53,685 nucleotides of DNA from Chloroflexota bacterium (GTDB taxonomy: Bacteria > Chloroflexota > Anaerolineae > Anaerolineales > Anaerolineaceae), in the NCBI GenBank assembly GCA_012517865.1, contig JAAYUC010000038.1, positions 1 through 53,685 on the forward strand. Reading direction: 5' to 3'. Positions 1 through 6,753 of the stretch are shown here, in pieces (the stretch's first letter is position 1; each line of letters opens with the position of its first letter). Under the pieces are notes generated by a model. That model searched no databases. It saw only the letters and a list, made by a program, of their open reading frames with translations, and was not told the DNA's origin. The position numbers and the translations under genes were made by a program.

Positions 1-76
1 ACCCAAAGGGCGCTTTGTCACCCGGTTAGCAAATCGGGAGATTGCTTCAGAAGCTGACGCTTCTTCGCAATGACGG
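1..76. repeat. dispersed palindrome-type intergenic repeat, copy 1
   Basis: Bases 36-74 match the reverse complement of 12907-12945 with only a few differences: the first 15 and last 8 bases are identical. The outer part (1-20) also resembles the reverse complement of about 13098-13117. The segment carries no plausible gene, and it belongs to the same family as the repeats near 12.9-13.2 kb and 25.0 kb. Confidence 0.7.
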
Positions 77-106
77 ATAGTTCGTCAGGGCAAGCCTGCA
101 ATTCGA

Positions 107-135
107 TTGACTTAAGCCGGCAATTTTTTTATACT
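107..135 (+). promoter_or_regulatory. sigma-70-type promoter of the ABC transporter operon
   Basis: TTGACT (107-112) and TATACT (130-135) are separated by exactly 17 bases, and each matches consensus at 5 of 6 positions. Transcription would start near 142, leaving a leader of only about 10 nt before the ATG at 153. There is no room for a riboswitch in the leader. Confidence 0.7.
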
Positions 136-152
136 CTGTTACATAATTCATC

Positions 153-959
153 ATGAAGACGCTGACCAAAACACAACGGCGGGGATCTCTCCGCCCGGGC
201 GGCAGCCGCGCCGGGACGGTTCTGCTCGCGGCAGCGGCAGGTGTTGTCGTCTGGCAGCTGCTTTGGCTGCTGCTTAAGCTCCCCGATTTCATCCTTCCTG
301 CCCCCGCGGTTGTCTGGCAGAAGTTTATCCAGGTCCTCAGCAGCGGCCTGCTTTGGCGCCATCTTTCCTTTACGCTGCTGGAAATCATCCTGGGGCTGTT
401 TTTTGGCAGCCTGAGCGCCGCTGTCATTGGTTACTTTCTCTCCAAGCACCCGCGAGCGGAAAACTTTGCCTCACCATATCTGGTTGCCAGCCAGTCGGTG
501 CCCATCGTGGCCATCGCCCCCCTGCTGGTCATCTGGTTTGGGCCGGGGCTCTTCTCCAAAGTGCTCATTTGTGCGCTGACCGTGTTTTTCCCCGTGCTGG
601 TGAATACTTTGGTGGGGCTGCGTGAGGTGCCGCAGGACCTGCGCGAGCTGATGCGCTCCCTTAAAGCCTCGCCGGGCCAAACCCTGCGTTACCTGGAACT
701 GCCCGCCAGCCTGCCGGTGTTTCTGGGCGGCTTGCGCGTCGGCGCCACGCTCTCTGTGATTGGCGCGATTGTCGGGGAACTGGTCGGCTCGGACCGCGGC
801 CTGGGATTTTTGATTAACGTTGGCAGAGGCCAGTACGATACCGCGCTGGTGTTCGTGGCGGTTCTCACCTTAATGGTGCTGGCGGCTTCGCTTTATGGTT
901 TAATCCTTCTGTTGGAATCGCGTCTGCTCGCGTGGCAAACCTGGCGGCAAAACAAATGA
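153..959 (+). CDS. ABC transporter permease, ThiX/SsuC-type
   Basis: This 268-residue integral membrane protein has about six hydrophobic segments. A cytoplasmic coupling loop at about residues 165-200 carries the LPASLPVFLGGLRVG pattern that contacts the ATPase in BPD_transp_1-family permeases. It is the membrane channel of an importer whose binding protein and ATPase follow directly. The stop overlaps the next possible start (ATGA at 956-959), so the genes are translationally coupled. Family members move thiamine-pyrimidine precursors, sulfonates, nitrate or similar small molecules. The sequence alone does not fix the substrate. Confidence 0.88.
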   Translation: MKTLTKTQRRGSLRPGGSRAGTVLLAAAAGVVVWQLLWLLLKLPDFILPAPAVVWQKFIQVLSSGLLWRHLSFTLLEIILGLFFGSLSAAVIGYFLSKHPRAENFASPYLVASQSVPIVAIAPLLVIWFGPGLFSKVLICALTVFFPVLVNTLVGLREVPQDLRELMRSLKASPGQTLRYLELPASLPVFLGGLRVGATLSVIGAIVGELVGSDRGLGFLINVGRGQYDTALVFVAVLTLMVLAASLYGLILLLESRLLAWQTWRQNK

Positions 960-976
960 AAACGGAGAACCCCTTG

Positions 977-1951
977 ATGAAACGCATAATCCCGGTTTTT
1001 ATTCTGGCAGCGCTGCTGCTTTCCGCCTGCGCCGGAAGTAAACCACCTCAGAACAGCGAGCTGCGCGAAATCACCCTGAATCTCACCTACATCCCCAATG
1101 TGCAGTTTGCGCCGTTTTACGCGGCAATCGAGAACGGCTATTTCAAAGACGCGGGGTTGAACGTCAGGCTCAACTACGGCAACGAAGCCGACCTCATCGC
1201 CCTGGTAGGTTCCGGCAATCAGCAGTTCATGATTGCCTCAGGAGAACAGGTGCTGATGGGGCGCGCCCAGGGGCTGCCTGTCGTGACAGTCTACAATTGG
1301 TACAAGGAGTTCCCGGTGGGCATCGTCTCGCTGGCAGAAAAAAACATCAAAACTCCGGCTGACTTGAAAGGCAAAACAATTGGCCTGCCGGGCTTGTACG
1401 GCGCGAGTTACATCGGGTTTGAGGCTTTCGCACAGACCGAAGGCCTGAAGGACAGCGATTATTCTCTACAGTCCATTGGATACACGCAAGTGGAATCGCT
1501 GGTGAGCGGAATTGTGGACGCGGCCGTGATTTACCTGCCGAACGAACCTTCCCAATTGCGCGCCAAAGGCTACGCGATTAACACCATGCGCGTGGCGGAC
1601 AGCGTGGACCTGATTGGGAATGGGTTGGTAACCAATGAAAAAACCATAAACGAAGAGCCCGAGGTGGTGCGCTCCCTGCTGGGCGCTCTGCTGAAAGGCA
1701 TTCAATTTACCGCGGAAAACCCGGACAAGGCTTACGAAATTTGCGCCAAATACGTGGATAATCTCGCCAACGCGGACCAGGCCGTGCAAAAACAGGTGCT
1801 GGCAGAATCCATCAAGCTTTGGGATGTTTACCCCACAAAAGAAGACCACACTCCCCGCTGGGAAAACATGCAAACCATCTTGCTGAAACTGGGCCTGATG
1901 AGCCGGCCGGTAGACCTAAAAGGCGCGTATGACGGCAGCTTCTTACCCTGA
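977..1951 (+). CDS. ABC transporter substrate-binding lipoprotein, NMT1/ThiY-like
   Basis: The ATG at 977 is preferred over upstream GTG 932 and ATG 956, because it follows a GGAG ribosome site (964-967) and begins a clean lipoprotein signal: MKR, a hydrophobic stretch, then LLLSAC with the lipidated Cys. The 324-residue protein contains the LTYIPNVQFAPFYAAIENGYF segment typical of the NMT1/THI5-like and SsuA-like solute-binding family. It would sit on the outer face of the membrane and deliver substrate to the permease encoded just upstream. ThiY-type proteins bind formyl-aminopyrimidine, a thiamine precursor. Another aromatic or sulfonate ligand is equally possible, and no thiamine gene lies nearby. 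Confidence 0.87.
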   Translation: MKRIIPVFILAALLLSACAGSKPPQNSELREITLNLTYIPNVQFAPFYAAIENGYFKDAGLNVRLNYGNEADLIALVGSGNQQFMIASGEQVLMGRAQGLPVVTVYNWYKEFPVGIVSLAEKNIKTPADLKGKTIGLPGLYGASYIGFEAFAQTEGLKDSDYSLQSIGYTQVESLVSGIVDAAVIYLPNEPSQLRAKGYAINTMRVADSVDLIGNGLVTNEKTINEEPEVVRSLLGALLKGIQFTAENPDKAYEICAKYVDNLANADQAVQKQVLAESIKLWDVYPTKEDHTPRWENMQTILLKLGLMSRPVDLKGAYDGSFLP

Positions 1952-2711
1952 AATTGCCCTGGAGGTGCGCGGACTGACCATCAGCTTTGTGGAAAGCGAC
2001 GGCAGTCTGGACGTTTTGGATGATTTGTCTTTTCAGGTGGAAAAGAATTCCTTTGTGTGCCTGATTGGACCCTCCGGCGGAGGAAAAAGCACGCTTTTGC
2101 GCGCCATCGGCGGCCTGCTCGCGCCAACCTCCGGGCAAATTATTTTCCCCCAGCAATCCCACAGCCAAAGCCTGACAGGCATGGTATTCCAGAAACCCAA
2201 CCTGATGCCGTGGCGCACCTTATTTGATAACATCAGCCTGCCGCTCCAGCTGGCCGGCAAAAATCAGGCGGAAATCCAGCAAAGCACCCGGGAGATGATT
2301 GACCTGGTCGGGCTGCGCGGTTTTGAGAACCATTACCCGCACGAGCTATCCGGCGGTATGGCCCAGCGCGTGGCAATCGCCCGTTCCCTGGTGCACGACC
2401 CGGAAATTTTGCTGCTGGACGAGCCTTTCGGGCAGCTGGACGCGCTCACGCGCGAACGCATGGGTGAGGAACTGCTGCGCATATGGGGCAGCAAACGCAA
2501 AACCATCCTGATGGTCACCCATTCCATCTCCGAAGCGATTTATCTGGCAGACCGTGTGATAGTCCTGACCAGCCGCCCGGCAAAAATCAGCCTGGACCTG
2601 CCCGTGCCGTTGGAAAGACCGCGCCGGCAGGAAATGCGCTACTCCCCTGAATTTTCAGAGCTATCGCGCATCCTGCACCAGCAGCTTTCTCATAACGAAG
2701 AAAACGCATAA
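1929..2711 (+). CDS. ABC transporter ATP-binding protein, ThiZ/SsuB-type
   Basis: This 260-residue ATPase powers the importer. Visible motifs are Walker A GPSGGGKST (residues 47-55), the signature LSGGMAQR (about 140), Walker B ILLLDEP with the following FGQLD, and a switch His in VTHSISEA. It starts inside the end of the binding-protein gene (23-base overlap), so all three transporter genes form one operon. The order permease, binding protein, ATPase and the absence of any regulatory C-terminal domain fit the nitrate/sulfonate/thiamine-precursor group. Confidence 0.9.
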   Translation: MTAASYPEIALEVRGLTISFVESDGSLDVLDDLSFQVEKNSFVCLIGPSGGGKSTLLRAIGGLLAPTSGQIIFPQQSHSQSLTGMVFQKPNLMPWRTLFDNISLPLQLAGKNQAEIQQSTREMIDLVGLRGFENHYPHELSGGMAQRVAIARSLVHDPEILLLDEPFGQLDALTRERMGEELLRIWGSKRKTILMVTHSISEAIYLADRVIVLTSRPAKISLDLPVPLERPRRQEMRYSPEFSELSRILHQQLSHNEENA

Positions 2712-2724
2712 TCGGGTGGCCGCG

Positions 2725-3504
2725 ATGAAACTGTCAGTCAATCACTCCCAGGCGCTGCTCGACCTTATTCGCGCGGGTCATGTTCGCGCGGACGCGGTGG
2801 AATGGGTGGACAAGCTGCCTTTAAGCCTGATCGTTGAGACCCGGGAGTTTTTCCCGTCTCTGGCGTTTCATTTCCACCCCGGCCGATTTCACCGCACCCA
2901 AAGCTGGCTGACGCATCTGCGGGAGTATCTGCAGGCTTGTCCGCAGTCGCCGTATATTTCTGTCCACCTCGCGCCCCTGCCCTGGCTGTGGACCAACGCG
3001 TGGATGAGGCACGGCAGGCTGCTGCCTGGTCCGCTGCGGGGCGCTTCCGTTCAGCGCTTCGTTCGAGAGGTGAAATGGCTGCAGGAGCGTTCCAACCTGC
3101 CGCTGATATTGGAAAACATGCCCGCGCTGCACCCCACGCGCTTCCTTTTTGAAAGCGACCCAGCTGTCATCCAAAAGGTTTTGGAAGAAACAGGCTGCGG
3201 CTTTCTGCTTGACCTTGCCCACGCGCGGATTGCCGCCGAAGCGCGCGATATCAGCCCCGAAGCGTACCTTTCCGCGCTGCCGTTGGAAAGAACCGCCCAA
3301 ATTCATCTGGCGGGAGTGCGTACTGGCCGCGATGGAAGGCTGTTCGACGCGCACGAACCCCTGACCGACGTGGATTACCGCCTGCTCGAATGGACGCTGG
3401 CGCGCGTGCAGCCTGCCTGGCTCACCCTCGAATACTTCCGGGAGGAACCGCGAGCAGTAGCCGACCAGATGAAACGGCTTGAAAGCTATCTGAACCCGAC
3501 TTAA
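2725..3504 (+). CDS. DUF692-like TIM-barrel protein
   Basis: The 259-residue protein shows the ordered set of polar motifs expected of a metal-binding xylose-isomerase-like barrel: HFHPGRFHR, VHLAPLPW, LENMPALH, LLDLAHARIAA, IHLAG, DAHEPL and TLEYF. I read these as the DUF692 (MbnB/TglH-like) family, whose characterised members are multinuclear iron enzymes in peptide natural-product pathways. The family call is by motif pattern only, and sugar-phosphate isomerase/epimerase folds look similar. An in-frame GTG at 2716 is an alternative start. It sits 13 bases after the transporter ATPase gene, so it is probably co-transcribed. No precursor peptide or DUF692 partner gene was seen. Confidence 0.65.
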   Translation: MKLSVNHSQALLDLIRAGHVRADAVEWVDKLPLSLIVETREFFPSLAFHFHPGRFHRTQSWLTHLREYLQACPQSPYISVHLAPLPWLWTNAWMRHGRLLPGPLRGASVQRFVREVKWLQERSNLPLILENMPALHPTRFLFESDPAVIQKVLEETGCGFLLDLAHARIAAEARDISPEAYLSALPLERTAQIHLAGVRTGRDGRLFDAHEPLTDVDYRLLEWTLARVQPAWLTLEYFREEPRAVADQMKRLESYLNPT

Positions 3505-3551
3505 CCGCCTCCCAGCCCGGAACATTTTGGCGCGTTTCCCGGAAAAGCTTG

Positions 3552-3567
3552 TTATCATTAAGATAAT
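3552..3567 (+). promoter_or_regulatory. palindrome over a -10 box before nadE
   Basis: TTATC (3552-3556) and GATAA (3562-3566) form an inverted repeat around ATTAA. The right arm overlaps GATAAT, a plausible -10 element 15 bases before the nadE start. An operator overlapping the promoter is possible. No -35 box is evident. Confidence 0.35.
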
Positions 3568-3581
3568 CAAGGATATCCGCT

Positions 3582-5480
3582 GTGGGACGCACCTCCACAC
3601 CTCAATCCGAACGCACACCGCATGGGCTGCAGCTTTCAGTCTTTGTGCCTGAGCTGCGCGTCGCCGATGTGGATTTCAATTTGCAGGGTATCCTGCGCTG
3701 CCTGGAGCAGCTTGCCGCTGACAGCCCCGCTCCTCGGCTGGCGCTCTTCCCGGAATTGAGCCTGACCGGCTGTACCTGCGGAGACTTATTTTTGCAGCCC
3801 TTGCTGGCGGCAAGCGCGCTCCAAGCCCTGCCAGAGATCGCCTCGCGCTGCCGGGACCTGGGAGTCTGGGCCCTGGTCGGGCTGCCGTACAGGCACGTGA
3901 ACCGCCTGTACAATGCCGCCGCTCTCTTCAGCCCTGTCGGACCGGTCGGGCTTTCGCTTGAGCGGTTTCCGCTTGACCCTGTTTCCGGGTTCCCAAGCCG
4001 CTGGTTCAGCGCGGGGAGCGACTTCCCGGACAGGCAGGCCGAAATTCTCGGGCGAATGGTGCCGGCGGCAGCGGATTTAAGCCTGACACTCCCTGAACTC
4101 TACCCTCAAAGACTGCAGATTTGCGTGGGGCGGGTTGACCGCTTGATATGCGAAGTGTGCGTAGGTTTGCTGCTTAATCCCTGCGCCCTGCCCGCCCTGT
4201 CGCTGGCCGGGCAGTTCCCGGAAACCAGCCAGGTTTTGCGCGGCGGCGGCAAAGCCTATTGGGCCTATGCCTCCTGCGGGCCGTGTGAATCCACCGCTGA
4301 AGTGGTTTTCAGCGGCCGCGCGGGAATCGTGCGCGACGGCGAAACACTGGCCCAGGCGCCAACGCTGCAATTCACCACCCAAAGGGCGCACGCGCGGATT
4401 GCGCCCCGCAAATACGCCCGAAGGCAAGCGCTGAAAACCGCCGCCGACCAGATACCTTTCGAGCCGCTCAGCCAGACGCCGTTTCTCTCCAGCAGCCAGC
4501 CCGACCTTCAGTCTGAAGCGGTGTTTGCCATCCAGACTGCCGGTTTGATTGGCCGGCTTCGCCACACCGGCCTGCGCCGGCTTGTGCTCGGTTTGTCCGG
4601 CGGCGCGGATTCCAGCCTGGCGCTGCTGGTTTGCTGGCAGGCCTTCCGCCTGCTGAACCTGGAACCCAGGGACATCCTCGCTGTGAGTATGCCGGGGCCC
4701 GGCACCACAAAAGCTTCCTTGCAGCGCCTGCGCGTGCTGGCGGAACTGTGCCAGGTGAGCCTGAAGGTGATACCCATCACAGGCGCGCTCGCAGGCCACC
4801 TGCGGGATATTGACCACCCGCCAGACCTCTACGACGTTACTTACGAAAACGCCCAGGCGCGCGAGCGCACGCAAATTTTGCTGGACCTGGCTAACCAAAA
4901 CAACGCGCTGATGATAGGCACAGGCGACCTTTCGGAGATAGCTCTGGGGTGGTGCACCTTTAACGGCGACCAAACCTCTCATTATCACGTCAACGCCGGC
5001 CTGCCCAAGACGCTGGTGCTGCGCGTGCTTGCCTGGGCAGGCGGCGCTCTGCTGGGGGCGGAAGGCGCCGCTGCTGCTGCCAGCGTTTGCGCGGCTTCCA
5101 TTTCACCGGAGCTTCTGCCGACAGACGCGGATGGAACCAGCCCACAGAGTACGGAGGCTGTCTTGGGGCCTTACCTGCTGCATGATTTCTTCATTTTTCA
5201 CGCGCTGGCAAACAGACTGCCGCCTCGAGAGGTTTACCGGCTGGCAGTCAGCGCGTTCGCGGGCAGGTATTCTTCAGAGAAAATCCTTAGATGGCTGCGC
5301 CTGTTTTACCGCCGCTTCTTCAGCCAGCAATTTAAGCGCTCAGCCGGCCCGGAAGGTCCGCGCGTTGGCGCCGTTTCGCTTTCGGCGCGCAGCGCCTGGA
5401 TGGTGCCGGCCGACGTCAGCGGCGCGTTATGGCTGCGGGAGCTTGAAGGCTTGGAAACGAACACGGGAGAGAACGAATGA
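3582..5480 (+). CDS. nadE: NAD(+) synthetase, glutamine-type architecture with degenerate glutaminase domain
   Basis: NadE converts nicotinate adenine dinucleotide to NAD+, using ATP and ammonia that is normally released from glutamine by an N-terminal nitrilase domain. The synthetase half is intact: P-loop LSGGADSS (residues 338-345), a TYENAQARERTQ helix, GTGDLSEIALGW and VNAGLPKTLV. In the nitrilase half Glu58 and Cys190 of the triad are present. The position of the catalytic Lys (LGIVPK in typical enzymes, VGLSLE here) is Glu127, and a stretch after Cys190 is about 16 residues short. The protein (632 residues from a GTG start) may therefore use free ammonia. The stop overlaps the start of the NadD-PncC fusion. 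Confidence 0.88.
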   Translation: MGRTSTPQSERTPHGLQLSVFVPELRVADVDFNLQGILRCLEQLAADSPAPRLALFPELSLTGCTCGDLFLQPLLAASALQALPEIASRCRDLGVWALVGLPYRHVNRLYNAAALFSPVGPVGLSLERFPLDPVSGFPSRWFSAGSDFPDRQAEILGRMVPAAADLSLTLPELYPQRLQICVGRVDRLICEVCVGLLLNPCALPALSLAGQFPETSQVLRGGGKAYWAYASCGPCESTAEVVFSGRAGIVRDGETLAQAPTLQFTTQRAHARIAPRKYARRQALKTAADQIPFEPLSQTPFLSSSQPDLQSEAVFAIQTAGLIGRLRHTGLRRLVLGLSGGADSSLALLVCWQAFRLLNLEPRDILAVSMPGPGTTKASLQRLRVLAELCQVSLKVIPITGALAGHLRDIDHPPDLYDVTYENAQARERTQILLDLANQNNALMIGTGDLSEIALGWCTFNGDQTSHYHVNAGLPKTLVLRVLAWAGGALLGAEGAAAAASVCAASISPELLPTDADGTSPQSTEAVLGPYLLHDFFIFHALANRLPPREVYRLAVSAFAGRYSSEKILRWLRLFYRRFFSQQFKRSAGPEGPRVGAVSLSARSAWMVPADVSGALWLRELEGLETNTGENE

Positions 5481-6733
5481 GCAATAACCAACCTCTTTTG
5501 CTCGTTTTTGGCAGTTCCGCTGACCCTTTCCATAAGGGTCACAGCGCGTTAGTGGTTGCCGCGGCGCGCGCGCTGACCAGGCGCGGCTGGCAGGTTGAGG
5601 AGATAATGCTGCTGCCAGTCTACCGCCACCACAACACCCTGGACGCGGTGAAGAGATCCCTGCCGTTCACATTTGAACACCGCTTCGCAATCTGCCAGCT
5701 GGCAGCCGGGGATATCGCCCGCGAACTGGCGGGAACAGTGGAACGCGTTTCCGTCAGCAGGCTGGAGGAAGAAATCGCGTGCGAAAGCCACCGCCCGAAT
5801 CTGAGCGCGGAAACGTTTGCCCGCCTGCGAGAACAATGCGATCCCAGGCTGCGCCTGGCATTCCTGCTCGGAGCGGACAGCATTTCAGGGGAGGATCCCT
5901 CGCTGAACCACTGGTTCAACCTGGAAGAACTTCTGCGCCTGACTGCTCTGGTGATTTGTCCCCGGCAGGGTTTCGCGCCGAACCTCAAGTTCATCGGCAG
6001 TCTGGAAGCCAAAGGCGCCCAAATTATCCTCCTTGATGAGGCGCGCGCTCCGGAGATTTCCTCCTCAGAAATTCGCAAGGAACTGGAACAGGGCGCGGAG
6101 CCAGAACGCCTGGTGCAGAAAGGCTGGCTGAGCCCGGCAGCTGCCGATTACATCCGCCAAAACCGTTTGGTGGCAATCTGGAAGGAGCTGGATTCGTCCG
6201 TGAGCGCGCCAAAGACCGCCCTTCAGGCCGCGGACGCGGCCAGCCTGGAAGCGCGGATTGGCAGGATTCTTTCCGAACATAAATGGACGCTCGCGCTGGC
6301 GGAAAGCTGCACAGGCGGCCTGATAAGCCACCGCATCACCAACATTCCAGGCTCTTCGGAGTATTACATCGGCGGGGTTGTAGCCTACGCCTATGCCGCC
6401 AAGGTTGCGCTTTTGGGGGTGCGTTGGGAAACCCTGCAGCGTTACGGCGCCGTGAGCAGCGAAACTGTGTTGGAAATGGCGCGCGGCGCCCGGGAGGTGT
6501 TTAAGACTGATTTCGCCTTATCCGTTTCCTGCATTGCCGGGCCGGGCGGTGCCACCCCCAACAAACCCGTCGGCACCAGCTGGGTTGGCCTCGCGGCTGT
6601 CGGAAAAGAATGGTCCCGTCATTTTTTATTGAGCGGCGACCGCGTTTCCAATAAGGAGACCCTGGCACAAAAGGCGCTGGAAATGCTCCTGGAATTCATC
6701 AGCGCGGAGAGCGCTGGCAGAGCGAAAAAATAA
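5477..6733 (+). CDS. fusion: NadD-like nucleotidyltransferase + PncC/CinA-C amidase
   Basis: Residues 1 to about 235 form a nucleotidyltransferase of the NadD group: GSSADPFHKGH at 12-22, LLGADS, and ISSSEIR near 193-199. NadD adenylates nicotinate mononucleotide. Residues of about 255-415 form a CinA C-terminal domain with LAESCTGG near 274 and GPGGATPNKPVGTSW, the pattern of nicotinamide-nucleotide amidase (PncC), which makes NaMN from NMN. One 418-residue chain would therefore recycle NMN to NaAD, the substrate of NadE encoded just upstream with a 4-base overlap (ATGA). The activities are inferred from motifs. The N-terminal half might act on another pyridine nucleotide. Confidence 0.85.
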   Translation: MSNNQPLLLVFGSSADPFHKGHSALVVAAARALTRRGWQVEEIMLLPVYRHHNTLDAVKRSLPFTFEHRFAICQLAAGDIARELAGTVERVSVSRLEEEIACESHRPNLSAETFARLREQCDPRLRLAFLLGADSISGEDPSLNHWFNLEELLRLTALVICPRQGFAPNLKFIGSLEAKGAQIILLDEARAPEISSSEIRKELEQGAEPERLVQKGWLSPAAADYIRQNRLVAIWKELDSSVSAPKTALQAADAASLEARIGRILSEHKWTLALAESCTGGLISHRITNIPGSSEYYIGGVVAYAYAAKVALLGVRWETLQRYGAVSSETVLEMARGAREVFKTDFALSVSCIAGPGGATPNKPVGTSWVGLAAVGKEWSRHFLLSGDRVSNKETLAQKALEMLLEFISAESAGRAKK

Positions 6734-6753
6734 GTTAGCGGAGCTGAACCAGA

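Noticed and set aside
113..152. TPP or other riboswitch before the ThiY-like transporter
   Set aside because: The leader from the predicted start is only about 10 bases, with no room for a conserved aptamer.
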